64,000 nucleotides of DNA from an uncultured Tateyamaria sp. (GCF_947503465.1 NZ_CANNDN010000001.1:806001-870000), one strand, 5' to 3'. Shown: positions 18,824-28,893, counted from the first letter of the stretch. Made by a program: numbers and translations. Notes: generated from the sequence alone by a model not told the origin.

Positions 18824-19735
18824 TCATGCGGGTTCCAGCGACGCCTTGGCCTCGTCCAGAAGGCGTTTGGCTTCGGATCCTTGCAGCTTCTGGATGTCGT
18901 CCTGGTATTTGAGGATCGCGCCCAGCGTGTCGGCGATGACCTCCGGGCTGAGCGTGAGCACATCCAGCGCCAGCAGGCATTTGGCCCAGTCGATGGTTTC
19001 CGCGACGCCGGGTTTCTTGAACAGGTCCTCGGTCCTGAGCCGTTGGACAAACGCCACCACTTCGCGGCTGAGCTCTGCGGCCGCTTCGGGCGCGCGCGCT
19101 TCCAGGATCTCCATTTCGCGGTCGAAATTGGGATAGTCGACCCAATGGTAGAGGCAGCGGCGCTTGAGCGCATCGTGCACCTCGCGCGTCCGGTTGGAGG
19201 TCAGGATCACGATGGGCGGTTCGGGGGCCTTTATGGTGCCGAGTTCGGGGATGGTGACCTGAAAGTCGCTGAGGGCTTCGAGCAGGAACGCCTCGAACGG
19301 TTCGTCCGTGCGGTCCAGTTCGTCGATCAGCAGGACCGGCGCGCCGTTGGCATCGGGCCGCATCGCGTCCAGCAGGGGCCGTTCGATCAGGTAGTTGTCC
19401 GAGAACAGTTCGGTTTGCAGCGCCTTGCGGTCGGCATTGCCTGCCGCCTCGGCCGTGCGGATCGCCACCATCTGGGCCGGGAAGTTCCATTCGTAGACCG
19501 CGGTCGAGGCATCGAGCCCTTCGTAGCATTGCAGGCGGATCAGCCGGCGCCCCAGAGCGGCGGCCAGCGCCTTGGCGATTTCGGTCTTGCCGACGCCTGC
19601 CTCGCCCTCGAGAAACAGGGGGCGTCCCAGCGACAGGCTGAGAAACACCACTGTGCCGAGCGACCGGTCGCAGACATATCCCTGGTCACCCAGCATGGAT
19701 TGAACGGCGTCGATGGAGGTGGGCTGGGACATCAT
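18824..19735 (-). CDS. MoxR-family AAA+ ATPase (CoxD-like)
   Basis: The protein of 303 residues has a Walker A motif GEAGVGKT at residues 44-51, a Walker B VLLIDELDR near residue 127, and the sensor 1 block VILTSNRTREVHD. MoxR ATPases act as chaperones with VWA partners, which fits the next gene. The start at 19735 has AAGAAGGAAAC just before it; an upstream ATG at 19762 is also open but lacks a ribosome binding site. Confidence 0.85.
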   Translation of the reverse strand: MMSQPTSIDAVQSMLGDQGYVCDRSLGTVVFLSLSLGRPLFLEGEAGVGKTEIAKALAAALGRRLIRLQCYEGLDASTAVYEWNFPAQMVAIRTAEAAGNADRKALQTELFSDNYLIERPLLDAMRPDANGAPVLLIDELDRTDEPFEAFLLEALSDFQVTIPELGTIKAPEPPIVILTSNRTREVHDALKRRCLYHWVDYPNFDREMEILEARAPEAAAELSREVVAFVQRLRTEDLFKKPGVAETIDWAKCLLALDVLTLSPEVIADTLGAILKYQDDIQKLQGSEAKRLLDEAKASLEPA

Positions 19736-19925
19736 GTTTCCTTCTTTGCGTCCAACCTGCATCGCTGGGCGGTGCCGTCAAGGCCTTCTAAGGTCGTGTG
19801 CGTTGACGCGATTCGTGCGAAATGGCATGATGTTAACGGGTTGAAAAAGAGGTTTGCGGCATAACGCACGCGGACCCGGAACAGAGGCGGCGGAGAATGA
19901 TCCCATCATGGAAGGCGGGCATGTG

Positions 19926-20954
19926 ATGCGCATCACGGCAGTCACCTGCGTGAAGAACGAGGGCCCGTTCCTGTTGGAGTGGATTGCCTTCAACCGTCTG
20001 ATCGGGGTGACAGACCACCTGTTTTATTCCAATGACTGCACCGATGGGACCGATGCGCTGTTGGATGCGCTGGCGGATCGCGGTCTGTGCCAGCATCTGC
20101 CGAACCCTGCCGAGGGGCGCAATTACCAGATGGAGGCGCTGAAGGACGCGCGTCATCAGGACATCGTGACCGAGGCCGATTGGGTCTGGATTGCGGATGT
20201 GGACGAGTTCCTGAACATCCATGTCGGCGATCATACGATCCCGGCCCTGATCGAGGCGTGTGGCGATCCGCAGGCTGTGTCGGTGACCTTTCAGTTCTTT
20301 GCCAATGACGGGGTGGACACGTTTGTGGATGCGCCCGTGATTGGCCAGTTTCACCGCTCGCACAATCCCGACCTGTGGTGCGGGGAGGCCGCGATTGAGG
20401 TCAAGTCGCTGGTGCGCCACGATTTTCCCCTGCAGTACTATGGTGCGCACCGCCCGTTTCAGAAGGGCAAGGCGAAGCCCGCGTGGACGGACGGGTCGGG
20501 CCGGGACGTGCCGCACCGGTTCCTTGTGGCGGCCAATCCGCGCCGCATCCGACGCTTTCCGGCGCAGGGCGCGCGGGAATTTGCGACGCTGAACCACTAT
20601 GCCCTGCGGTCGCTGGACAGCTATCTGGTCAAGAATGACCGGGGCGATGTGAACCGCGAAAACCGGGCCTTTGACGACACCTACTGGCGCGAGCGGAACG
20701 ATCCGGCGTGGGAGGATCGGAGCATCGCGCGGTATCTGCCGGACGTGAACGATGCGCTGACGGACCTGAAGAAAGACCCGGAGATCAAGGCGCTGCACGA
20801 CGAATGCGTGCGCCTGCACATCGCCAAGCGGGATGAGCTGCTGCAAAAGCCGGAATATCAGGCGATGCAGGCGCAGTTGCATGCGGCATCGACCCTGCCA
20901 CCACAGGAAGAGGCGATGCTGATCGAGCTGGGTCTCATGGGGTCCGCGGCATGA
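19926..20954 (+). CDS. Glycosyltransferase family 2 protein (Glyco_tranf_2_4 type)
   Basis: This protein of about 342 residues starts MRITAVTCVKNEGPFLLEW, the usual entry of this GT-A group. A SNDCTDGTD block and the metal-binding IADVDEF motif (near residue 93) follow, then LNHYALRS in the C-terminal half. It heads a run of five genes that overlap or nearly abut, so it is probably translated coupled with them. The start is chosen by family pattern and GGAAGG upstream; an ATG at 19908 is possible. The sugar donor and acceptor cannot be told from sequence. Confidence 0.8.
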   Translation: MRITAVTCVKNEGPFLLEWIAFNRLIGVTDHLFYSNDCTDGTDALLDALADRGLCQHLPNPAEGRNYQMEALKDARHQDIVTEADWVWIADVDEFLNIHVGDHTIPALIEACGDPQAVSVTFQFFANDGVDTFVDAPVIGQFHRSHNPDLWCGEAAIEVKSLVRHDFPLQYYGAHRPFQKGKAKPAWTDGSGRDVPHRFLVAANPRRIRRFPAQGAREFATLNHYALRSLDSYLVKNDRGDVNRENRAFDDTYWRERNDPAWEDRSIARYLPDVNDALTDLKKDPEIKALHDECVRLHIAKRDELLQKPEYQAMQAQLHAASTLPPQEEAMLIELGLMGSAA

Positions 20955-21577
20955 CGCTGGCGGTGGTGAACCTGGGCCTGCCCAAGACGGGCACCACCAC
21001 GCTGGCGCGCGCCCTGCGCCGGGCGGGTCTGCATGTGGCCGATCACCGGGTGCGCCCGCGCCAGACCAAGAACACGCAGTTGCACAATAAATTTGTCGCG
21101 GACCTGCTTTATCGCGGGTATTTCGAAACGGGCGATCCCGGTTTCTACTTTGACGACTTTGCCGCCATTTCCGAGATGAGCGTGCTGCGCGAGGGCCGGT
21201 CGCTGTGGCCGCAGATGGATTTCGGCCTGATCATGGCGATCCGCAAGCACAATCCCGGCGTCAAGTTCCTGGCCTCGAACCGCGACCCGTTCGAGATGTC
21301 GCAAAGCATGCTGGCCTGGTCCGATCTGGGCACCGCCCGCCTGCCTGCGGGCAACATCCCCGGCCTGCCCGAAGGGTTTGGCACCACCAGCGTGGAACGG
21401 ATGCAGTGGATCGAGGCGCATTACGCCCATTTGCGCGCGATCTTTCGCGACGACGATGATTTTCTGGAATATGACGTGGCCGACCCCATGGCCCGGGACC
21501 TGATCAGCGGCTTTATCGAACGGCCGGTGAACTGGTGGGGCCGGACCAATGTGAACAAGTTGAATGAGGTTGCGTGA
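20951..21577 (+). CDS. Sulfotransferase-like protein
   Basis: The 208-residue protein begins VVNLGLPKTGTTTLARAL, the 5'-phosphosulfate binding loop of PAPS-dependent sulfotransferases. A later NRDPFEMSQSM block resembles the second PAPS-contact region (RDP-type). Its ATG overlaps the stop of the upstream glycosyltransferase by four bases. It probably sulfates the sugar or lipid made by the neighbouring transferases, although the catalytic base is not assigned by eye. Confidence 0.75.
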   Translation: MTLAVVNLGLPKTGTTTLARALRRAGLHVADHRVRPRQTKNTQLHNKFVADLLYRGYFETGDPGFYFDDFAAISEMSVLREGRSLWPQMDFGLIMAIRKHNPGVKFLASNRDPFEMSQSMLAWSDLGTARLPAGNIPGLPEGFGTTSVERMQWIEAHYAHLRAIFRDDDDFLEYDVADPMARDLISGFIERPVNWWGRTNVNKLNEVA

Positions 21578-23952
21578 TGCAGATCCACCTGCATATCGGT
21601 CTGGAACAGGTGGGCGCGCATCGTCTGCAAAACGTGCTGGCAGCCAAGCGGGATCAGTTGATCACCAAGGGTGTGCTTTTTGCCCGCAGCCCCGGCAACA
21701 AGAACCATACCCGGCTGTACATGGCGGTCACGGACGCGGCCCATATTGACCCGCTGCGTTACAATCGCGGGTACATTACCGGTGACAAGCAGAAGGTGCT
21801 GCATGACACGGTGGCCGCCGATCTGACCAAGGAAGTGGCACAGTTTTCGCCGGATCACCTGATCCTGTCAGCCTCGCAACTGGGCGTCAGCCTTGTCTCA
21901 AAATCCGAGTTGGAGCGGGTGAAGGCGCTGTTGGCCCCGCTGTCGGATGACATTCGCATCATTGCCCATATCGACGAGCCTGCCCGCCTGCTGGCGCGGC
22001 ATTACGGCGAACAGGTTCTGGAAGGGCGTGGCGCGCCCCTGACGCAGGAACTGGACCTGGCGGGCACGCGGACATGGTGGGCCGATGCGCTGTCGCTGGC
22101 CCCCCGGATCAACCCGCAGGCGGGCGTGTTCATTGAAACGCAGGCCCCACCTTGCTGGCTGGATTATGCAGCGCTTGAACGCCATTGGAATGCCGTTTTT
22201 GGCGAGGGTGCGCTGAGGTTCCGCGCCTATGATGCCGAGGCCTTTGCGGCAGAGACCGTCACGGACGAACTGCGCGCGGCGTTCGAGATAGAGCCAACCA
22301 TCGGCAAGGCGGCAAAAGGCAAGGTGTTCCCCGAACCGTCCGCTGCCGGTCTGGCCCGCGGGCGGCAGTTGAATGCGTTGCTGTTGAAGGTGCTGGCAGG
22401 GGAAAAGCGCATTCTGCCCCGGCAGTTGTGGCGGTCTTTCGTGTCAGAGGTGCAGGTGCCCGGCAACCCGATTGATCCCGGCAGCCTGTCAGCGATTTCC
22501 AAGGGGTTTGCGGCGCAGAACAAGGCGATTGCCAAGGCGCATGGGCTGCCTGCATCGCTGTTCAAGGCCCCGAAGGCGGCAGAAGACTGGACCGAGGCGG
22601 ATCCGACACTGGGCTTTCGCGCGTCGCAATATCTGCTGGGGTTCATGTGGCGCATCGACAAGGCCACGCACGAAGAACGCAAGACCAAGGCCGCCGACCT
22701 GGCGCGCCTGAACGGGTCCGCGGCCCCTGCCCCCGCGTCGGTGGCTGACCCCGTGCCCGAAGACGGGCTGACCGACAGCGCGCGTGCGTTGATGCCACCG
22801 CTGGCGAAACAGAATTTTGAAAAGCTGCGCGCGTCATCCTTTGCCCCGCACAACAAGCTGGGGGCCGTGAACGAGGAAGAACTGGCCGCCGCCTATACCC
22901 CCATCGAAAAGCGCAAGTTGCCCAAGGGATCAACCGGCAATGTCATCGTCGGCTGCATGAAGAACGAGGCGCCCTATATCGTGGAATGGGTCGCCTATCA
23001 CCGCGCCATGGGTGTCGACAATTTCCTGATCTATACCAATGGGTGCGAGGACGGCACGTCCGAAATCCTTGACCGCCTGCAAGAGATGGGCGTGGTCCAG
23101 CATCGCAACAACGACGACTGGAAGGGCAATTCGCCCCAGCAATATGCGTTGAACCAGTCATTGAAGGAGCCGCTGATCAAGAACGCCGACTGGATCATCC
23201 ATATCGACGTGGACGAGTTCATGAATGTGCGCACAGGCAACGGGACCTTGCAGGATTTCTTTGACGCGGTGCCGGATGCCACCAATGTTGCCATGACCTG
23301 GCGGCTGTTCGGCCATAATGGCGTGACCGACCTGAAGGACGATTTCGTCATTGACCAGTTTGATCGCTGCGCCCCGAAATTCTGCCCGAAACCGCACACG
23401 GTCTGGGGTTTCAAGACGATGTTCAAGAACATCGGCGCCTATGAAAAGATCAGTTGCCACCGCCCGAACAAGCTGAAGCCCGGCCAGAAGTCGAATGTGC
23501 GCTGGGTGAATGGTTCTGGCAAGGACATGACCAAGGAAGCGGCCGAAAACGGCTGGAGAAGTTCGAAAAAGTCAATTGGCTATGACCTGCTTCAGCTGAA
23601 TCACTATGCGTTGCGCAGTGCGGAATCGTTTTTGATCAAGCGTCAGAGGGGCCGCGCGTTGCATGTGGACCGGTCCATCGGGATCAACTACTGGATTCGC
23701 ATGGATTGGTCCGATTTCCGCGACATCACCATCAAGCGCAACCTGCCCCGCCTGCGCACCGAATATGATGCGCTGTTGCAGGATGCCGAACTGCGCAAAT
23801 GGCACGAATACGGTCTGACATGGCATCGGACCAAGGCGGATGAGCTTCACGCCAATCCGGAGTTCCGGGACCTGTATGATCAGGCCCTCAAGGTCAAACT
23901 GACCGAGACCGAGCGGGTGGCCTATGCCCTCGCTCTTGACATGGAGAGTTAG
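21577..23952 (+). CDS. Two-domain protein: N-terminal sulfotransferase-like region plus C-terminal GT2 domain
   Basis: At 791 residues this is the largest gene of the cluster. The first about 290 residues (IHLHIGLEQVGAHRLQN start, HYGEQV and SFVSEVQ blocks) resemble P-loop sulfotransferase-type proteins, although no clear GTGTT-type loop is seen. A proline/alanine-rich linker follows. From about residue 455 there is a complete GT2 domain (VIVGCMKNEAPYIVEW, IHIDVDEF near 545, LQLNHYALRSAESFL). Its ATG shares one base with the stop of the preceding gene. The fusion suggests that transfer of the sugar and its modification are coupled. Confidence 0.7.
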   Translation: MQIHLHIGLEQVGAHRLQNVLAAKRDQLITKGVLFARSPGNKNHTRLYMAVTDAAHIDPLRYNRGYITGDKQKVLHDTVAADLTKEVAQFSPDHLILSASQLGVSLVSKSELERVKALLAPLSDDIRIIAHIDEPARLLARHYGEQVLEGRGAPLTQELDLAGTRTWWADALSLAPRINPQAGVFIETQAPPCWLDYAALERHWNAVFGEGALRFRAYDAEAFAAETVTDELRAAFEIEPTIGKAAKGKVFPEPSAAGLARGRQLNALLLKVLAGEKRILPRQLWRSFVSEVQVPGNPIDPGSLSAISKGFAAQNKAIAKAHGLPASLFKAPKAAEDWTEADPTLGFRASQYLLGFMWRIDKATHEERKTKAADLARLNGSAAPAPASVADPVPEDGLTDSARALMPPLAKQNFEKLRASSFAPHNKLGAVNEEELAAAYTPIEKRKLPKGSTGNVIVGCMKNEAPYIVEWVAYHRAMGVDNFLIYTNGCEDGTSEILDRLQEMGVVQHRNNDDWKGNSPQQYALNQSLKEPLIKNADWIIHIDVDEFMNVRTGNGTLQDFFDAVPDATNVAMTWRLFGHNGVTDLKDDFVIDQFDRCAPKFCPKPHTVWGFKTMFKNIGAYEKISCHRPNKLKPGQKSNVRWVNGSGKDMTKEAAENGWRSSKKSIGYDLLQLNHYALRSAESFLIKRQRGRALHVDRSIGINYWIRMDWSDFRDITIKRNLPRLRTEYDALLQDAELRKWHEYGLTWHRTKADELHANPEFRDLYDQALKVKLTETERVAYALALDMES

Positions 23953-23953
23953 G

Positions 23954-24655
23954 ATGGATGGATCGCCGGTTGAAACACCCATGATCAAGACCCCGCGGGG
24001 CCTTCTGTTTCCAAGGGACACCGACGTGGTCAAGCCGCGCATCGCAAGTGCGCTGCGGCAAGGCATGTACGAGGCCAAGGAGGGCAACGCGGTGCTGCGC
24101 GTCATTCAGCCCGGCGACGTGGTGATGGAACTGGGCGGCGGCATCGGCTTCATCTCGACCCTGGTGGCCAAGAAAAGCCCCGCCGCAGAGGTGCATGTGT
24201 TCGAGGCCAACAGTGCGCTGGCGGCCTATATCGGTCGGGTGCACGAGGTCAACGAGGTCGAGAACGTGACCGTGCACCACGCCCTTCTGGGCAAGCGCAA
24301 GGGCACGGCGGAATTTCACGTGCGCGGCAATTTCCTGGCGTCGTCCGTGAATGCCGACAATGCCGATGGCGTGACCCGGACCGAAACCGTGGAGGTGGTG
24401 AATGCCAATCAGCAGACCAAGGCGATCAAGCCGACGGTGCTGGTCTGCGACATCGAGGGGAACGAGGCCGAGCTTTTGCCCGAGATGGACCTGAGCAGCC
24501 TGCGCGCCGCGGTGATCGAGTTGCATCCACAGTGGATTGGCCCCGAGGGCGTGAACGCCGTCTTTGGTGCCCTGATGGGGGCGGGCCTTGCCTATTACCC
24601 CAAGCTGTCGACGCAGAAGGTCGTGACATTCCGCAGGGCCTGGCCGCTGAAGTGA
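23954..24655 (+). CDS. FkbM-family methyltransferase
   Basis: This 233-residue protein has a SAM-binding start VVMELGGGIGFISTLVA (near residue 55) and the FkbM block VCDIEGNEAELLPEMDLS with AAVIELHPQW. FkbM enzymes O-methylate sugars or other small acceptors. The ATG at 23954 is one base after the stop of the upstream fused protein. Methylation of the glycan is the likely role; inference from the cluster. Confidence 0.8.
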   Translation: MDGSPVETPMIKTPRGLLFPRDTDVVKPRIASALRQGMYEAKEGNAVLRVIQPGDVVMELGGGIGFISTLVAKKSPAAEVHVFEANSALAAYIGRVHEVNEVENVTVHHALLGKRKGTAEFHVRGNFLASSVNADNADGVTRTETVEVVNANQQTKAIKPTVLVCDIEGNEAELLPEMDLSSLRAAVIELHPQWIGPEGVNAVFGALMGAGLAYYPKLSTQKVVTFRRAWPLK

Positions 24656-25698
24656 CCCATCTTGCCCTGCTGACGGTCCGGAACGAGGCGGCGTTCCTGC
24701 TGGAATGGCTGGCCCATCACCGGGCCGTCGGCTTTGACGATTTCCTTGTCTTTTCAAATGATTGCGACGATGGCACCGACGTCATGCTGGACCATCTGGC
24801 CGGGCTGGGCTGGCTGACCCATGTGCGCAATGACGGCCCCTATGACAAGGGTGGTATCCAGTTCACGGCGCTGAAGGCGGCCGCCAGGATGGATCAGGTC
24901 AAGCGGGCCGACTGGATCCTGCCCGTCGATATCGACGAGTTCGTGAACATCCATGTGGGCGACGGCACGCTAGCGGACCTGCACAGCGCCCTGCCCGACG
25001 CCACCGCCATCACGCTGACGTGGCGGCTGTTCGGGAACAACGGGCAGGTGCGATATGCGGACCGGCCGGTGACGGACACGTTCCCGATGGCCGCGCCCAA
25101 GGTGCTGCACTGGCCCTGGCGGGCATCGATGTTCAAGACGCTGTACGCCAATGACGGGACATACCGCAAACCCGGCGTGCACCGGCCCCGTGACGTGGAC
25201 GAGGCCAAGCTGGAACAGGCCCGCTGGTTCGACAGTCACGGGCGGGAACTGGAGGATCAGTTCAAGACACGCCGCATCTTTTCGACCTATGGCCGCGAAA
25301 ACTTCGGGTTGGCGCAGCTCAATCACTATCCGCTTGGGGCCATGGAAAGCTATATTCTGAAGACGGACCGTGGGCGCGCGGTTCACGCCGACGACGCCTT
25401 GGGTATGGATTATTGGGTCGAGCGGAACTTCTGCACGGACGAAGACCGCACGATCCAGCGTTACGCCGTGCGGCGGGACACCATTCTGGCCGAGTTGAAG
25501 GCCGATGAAACACTTGCCGCGCTGCATGATCAGGCCGTCGCATGGCGCAAGGCCCGCTTTGACGCGCTGATGGAACAAGAGCCGTTTCGCGCCCTGTTTG
25601 GCCGTCTGCTGATGACGCCGCCCACGCGGCCCGTGCCGCCCAAAGCCGCGCAATTCATGATCCGATACGCCAATCGCGCGCGCCAATCGGCGCAATAG
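24652..25698 (+). CDS. Glycosyltransferase family 2 protein
   Basis: The 348-residue GT2 protein starts at a GTG that overlaps the stop of the methyltransferase gene (GTGA). This gives THLALLTVRNEAAFLLEW as its first residues. It has SNDCDDGTD, a PVDIDEF metal motif near residue 92, and LNHYPLGAMESYI. It is clearly homologous to the first gene and to the C-terminal part of the fused protein of the cluster, indicating duplication within the locus. Confidence 0.8.
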   Translation: MTHLALLTVRNEAAFLLEWLAHHRAVGFDDFLVFSNDCDDGTDVMLDHLAGLGWLTHVRNDGPYDKGGIQFTALKAAARMDQVKRADWILPVDIDEFVNIHVGDGTLADLHSALPDATAITLTWRLFGNNGQVRYADRPVTDTFPMAAPKVLHWPWRASMFKTLYANDGTYRKPGVHRPRDVDEAKLEQARWFDSHGRELEDQFKTRRIFSTYGRENFGLAQLNHYPLGAMESYILKTDRGRAVHADDALGMDYWVERNFCTDEDRTIQRYAVRRDTILAELKADETLAALHDQAVAWRKARFDALMEQEPFRALFGRLLMTPPTRPVPPKAAQFMIRYANRARQSAQ

Positions 25699-25786
25699 TC
25701 GCTCAAATTTTCCGCAATTCTGCCCCAATGCAGCGGTACTTCAGTCGCAACCCGCGCGTTCAAATGCGGGATGTGAGGATAGAGTG

Positions 25787-26740
25787 ATGCAGGACCAAGT
25801 GACCCCGTTCGAGCCGGACATGGCAGACCTGCCGAAAGGCGAATGGCTGACGCGGCTGGCACAAACCGCTGAAACGCATGGGTTTTTCCAACCCCTGGGG
25901 CGCAAGCATTTTGCCGCCCATATCCGTCGCGGTGACACGTTGGTGGTGACCTTCGAATCGGTGCAGGGCATGCGGGCGCTGACCGAAGGGGCCGAACCGC
26001 TGGGCTGGTCCATGGTGCGCGACAATGACTGGTCGCATCTGTGTATCGCGTCGGACGGCGACACCTGGTTCCGGGATCGCCATGTCATCGGCCTGTTTGA
26101 CCAGATGGTGGATGACGGGTTTTTCGACGATTTCGAAACGGTGCTGTTCTATGGTGCGGGGCCCTGTGGCTATGCCGCGGCCGCCTATTCCGTCGCCGCA
26201 CCCGGCGCCCAGGTGCTGGTGATCCAGCCCCAGGCCACGCTGGACCCGCGCGTCACCGAATGGGATGACCGGTTTGTCGAGATGCGGCGCACCGATTTCA
26301 CTTCGCGCTATGGGTACGCGCCCGACATGCTGGATGCCTGCAACCAGGCCTATGTGCTCTATGATCCGGTCGAGACGCTGGACGCCATGCACGCGGCGCT
26401 GTTCACCCGCGCAGGGGTGACCCAATACCGGATGCGCAACATGGGCGATGCGCTTCAAAGCGATCTGATGAACATGAACGTGCTGCCCGACCTGATGGAG
26501 ATGGCGGCAGAAGGCACATTGGATGACCTGCAATTCGCCAAAGTCTACCGCGCCCGCCGCACCTATCCCGGCTATCTGCGCCGGGTGATGGCCGCGCTGG
26601 ATCGCGATGACCGCACCGAACTGACCTACATCATGGCGCGCAATGTCGTGGCGCGCATGAAAAAGGCCCCCCGGTTCCAGCGTCGTCTGGCCGAATTGGA
26701 CGGCTTGCGCAAAGCGGCAGACGCACCAGACGAGGGCTAG
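25787..26740 (+). CDS. Conserved protein of unknown function
   Basis: I do not recognise this 317-residue protein with confidence. The central part (VLFYGAGPCGYAAAAYSV, then VLVIQPQATLDPR) looks like a nucleotide-binding or Rossmann-like unit with a small-residue loop. The C-terminal third is basic with repeated arginines. It starts 88 bases after the glycosyltransferase cluster, with GAGGATAGAG before its ATG. It may belong to the glycan cluster, but the gap makes that unsure. Confidence 0.7.
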   Translation: MQDQVTPFEPDMADLPKGEWLTRLAQTAETHGFFQPLGRKHFAAHIRRGDTLVVTFESVQGMRALTEGAEPLGWSMVRDNDWSHLCIASDGDTWFRDRHVIGLFDQMVDDGFFDDFETVLFYGAGPCGYAAAAYSVAAPGAQVLVIQPQATLDPRVTEWDDRFVEMRRTDFTSRYGYAPDMLDACNQAYVLYDPVETLDAMHAALFTRAGVTQYRMRNMGDALQSDLMNMNVLPDLMEMAAEGTLDDLQFAKVYRARRTYPGYLRRVMAALDRDDRTELTYIMARNVVARMKKAPRFQRRLAELDGLRKAADAPDEG

Positions 26741-26773
26741 CAACCCGTGCCCGGCCCATGCTAACGCCGGGCC

Positions 26774-27805
26774 ATGACGACGCTGACCATTGCCCGCCCC
26801 GACGACTGGCATCTGCATCTGCGCGATGGCGCGATGATGCGGGCCGTTCTGCCCTGGACCGCCCGCGATTTTGCCCGCGCGATCATCATGCCCAACCTCG
26901 TGCCACCGGTTGTGACGGGTGCACAGGCCGCCGCCTATCGCGACCGTATCCTGGCCGCCCTGCCGGACGGCATGGCGTTCGAGCCGCTGATGACGCTGTA
27001 CCTGACCGAAGACACCGATGCCGATGACGTGGCCGCCGCCCATGCCAGCGGGCTGGTGAAGGCGGTCAAGCTGTACCCCGCCGGGGCCACCACCAATTCT
27101 GCCTCCGGTGTCGCAAATTTCGACAACGTTCGCCCGGTGCTGGAGCGGATGGCAGAGGTCGGACTGCCGCTTTGTGTGCATGGCGAGGTCACGGACCATG
27201 ACATCGACATCTTTGACCGCGAGGCGGTGTTCATCGACCGTGTACTGGACCCGACCCGCCGCGCCACGCCCGGGTTGCGCGTGGTGATGGAACATATCAC
27301 CACCGCCAACGCCGTTGACTATGCCCGCGCTCAGGATGACAGCCTGGGTGCCACGATCACGACGCACCACCTGGTGATCAACCGCAACCATATCCTGGCA
27401 GGCGGGATCAAGCCGCATTACTACTGCCTGCCCGTCGCCAAGCGCGAAGAGCACCGTCTGGCCTTGCGTGCAGCCGCCACCAGTGGCGAAGAACGTTTCT
27501 TTCTGGGCACTGACAGCGCGCCGCACACCGATGCCAACAAGCTTTTGCCCTGCGGGTGTGCGGGTTGCTTCACCGCCCCCAACACGCTGCCCATCCTTGC
27601 CCAGGTGTTCGAGCAGGACGGCGCGCTGCATCACCTGGAACGGTTCACGTCCCGGAACGGGCCCGCCTTTTACGGCCTGCCCGTGAACACCGACACCGTC
27701 ACCCTGACCAGATCCCCCCCTGACCTGCCCGGCCATGTCGATACGGACGAGGGTCCTGTCACGGTCTTCGACCCCGGCTTTGACCTGCTCTGGGCGGTGA
27801 CCTGA
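26774..27805 (+). CDS. pyrC: Dihydroorotase
   Basis: This 343-residue class II dihydroorotase catalyses the third step of pyrimidine synthesis. Metal ligands are visible in [10 protein letters not shown] (His-x-His near residue 14), the lysine to be carboxylated in [15 protein letters not shown], and later histidines in CVHGEV and ITTHHL. The active-site aspartate is in GTDSAPHT. It lies next to pyrE, with a repeat element between the two. Confidence 0.95.
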   Translation: MTTLTIARPDDWHLHLRDGAMMRAVLPWTARDFARAIIMPNLVPPVVTGAQAAAYRDRILAALPDGMAFEPLMTLYLTEDTDADDVAAAHASGLVKAVKLYPAGATTNSASGVANFDNVRPVLERMAEVGLPLCVHGEVTDHDIDIFDREAVFIDRVLDPTRRATPGLRVVMEHITTANAVDYARAQDDSLGATITTHHLVINRNHILAGGIKPHYYCLPVAKREEHRLALRAAATSGEERFFLGTDSAPHTDANKLLPCGCAGCFTAPNTLPILAQVFEQDGALHHLERFTSRNGPAFYGLPVNTDTVTLTRSPPDLPGHVDTDEGPVTVFDPGFDLLWAVT

Positions 27806-27851
27806 TCCTCCTTCACTTTGCAAGATAAACTCCCGCCGGAGGCTCCCGCCC
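27806..27851 (-). repeat. Roseobacter-type intergenic repeat, copy d (reverse orientation)
   Basis: Read on the minus strand: GGGAGCCTCCGGCGGGAG, then TTTATCTTGC and an AAAGTGAAGG tail. This is a variant of the layout at 18772, 30427 and 33995. It sits between pyrC and pyrE. Confidence 0.5.
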
Positions 27852-27886
27852 TCTGCACAAGCGCAACATCTGAAAGCAACAGCACC

Positions 27887-28561
27887 ATGATCCCGACCAG
27901 CTACCCCACATCCGAAGACATGGCGCGCCTGACGGCCCGTATGCTGCTGGAAATCAAGGCCGTGCATTTCAACGCGGCCGAACCGTTCATTCTGTCGTCC
28001 GGCCTGCCATCGCCAACCTATATCGACTGTCGCAAGTTGATCTCGTTCCCGCGCATCCGCGCCACGTTGATGGATTTCCTGACCGTCACCGTCATGCGCG
28101 ACGCGGGCTTTGAGGCGTTTGACAACATCGCGGGCGGAGAGACCGCTGGCATGCCCTTTGCCGCGCTTGTGGCGGAACGCATGGGGCTTCCGATGACATA
28201 TGTGCGCAAGAAGCCGAAGGGATACGGGAAAAACGCCCGCATCGAGGGCGTGATGACCGAGGGCGAGCGTGTCTTGCTTGTCGAGGATCTGACGACGGAT
28301 GGCGGCTCAAAGCTCAGCTTTGTGGATGCGATCCGTGACACCGGGGCGACCTGCGCGCACACGGCCGTGATCTTTTATTATGGCATCTTCCCGGAGACGG
28401 AGAAGACACTGGGCGATCATGGTGTGACGCTGCATTCCTTGTGCACATGGTGGGATGTGTTGGCCGAGGCGAAGGCCTCCGGTGCCTTTGACGATGCAAC
28501 CCTGAGCGGTGTCGACGCGTTCCTGAATGACCCGCGCGGCTGGCAGGCGGCGCGCAGCTGA
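27887..28561 (+). CDS. pyrE: Orotate phosphoribosyltransferase
   Basis: The 224-residue enzyme makes OMP from orotate and PRPP. The PRPP-binding loop [14 protein letters not shown] is near residue 122, and the catalytic lysine loop [15 protein letters not shown] near residue 105. The length fits the longer alphaproteobacterial type. The ATG at 27887 gives the expected family start ([19 protein letters not shown]). A purine-rich GAAAGCAAC precedes it. Confidence 0.95.
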   Translation: MIPTSYPTSEDMARLTARMLLEIKAVHFNAAEPFILSSGLPSPTYIDCRKLISFPRIRATLMDFLTVTVMRDAGFEAFDNIAGGETAGMPFAALVAERMGLPMTYVRKKPKGYGKNARIEGVMTEGERVLLVEDLTTDGGSKLSFVDAIRDTGATCAHTAVIFYYGIFPETEKTLGDHGVTLHSLCTWWDVLAEAKASGAFDDATLSGVDAFLNDPRGWQAARS

Positions 28562-28643
28562 GACATCTTTGTCACGTCGGGCCCGTATGGTGTAAACGCC
28601 CGCTGACACATCGGGAGGAAATTGGGGACAAATCCCAGTTTTC

Positions 28644-28807
28644 TGTGGATAGCGTGATGTGGACGCCATGTGCATAAAACGATTCGTCCGGCCCGCCCCG
28701 TCGCGGCGTCGCCGCGCGCCCTCATCATCTCGTGACATTTGCGCAGGAATACACTAGATATGGATAGGCCCATTTCCGGCGCCGCGATATGCACAGGCTT
28801 ATCCCCG
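28644..28807. promoter_or_regulatory. dnaB upstream region: candidate promoter and DnaA-box-like sites
   Basis: The 332-base spacer before dnaB holds no gene. It contains TGTGGATAG (28644-28652) and TTATCCCCG (28799-28807), each one or two mismatches from the DnaA box TTATCCACA on one strand or the other. A promoter-like pair GTGACA (28732-28737) and TAGATA (28755-28760) with a 17-base spacer lies about 134 bases before the dnaB start. These are pattern matches only. Confidence 0.35.
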
Positions 28808-28893
28808 CATATTTCCAGATCGCCACTGTGACCGGGCTGTGACATCCCCCACCCTCACGGGGACAGACAGAACAACGAGCAGAGAGTGGGGCA

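Noticed and set aside
25760-27967. A long minus-strand frame opposite the unknown gene at 25787 and pyrC
   Set aside because: pyrC is certain on the plus strand and the reverse translation has no recognisable domain.
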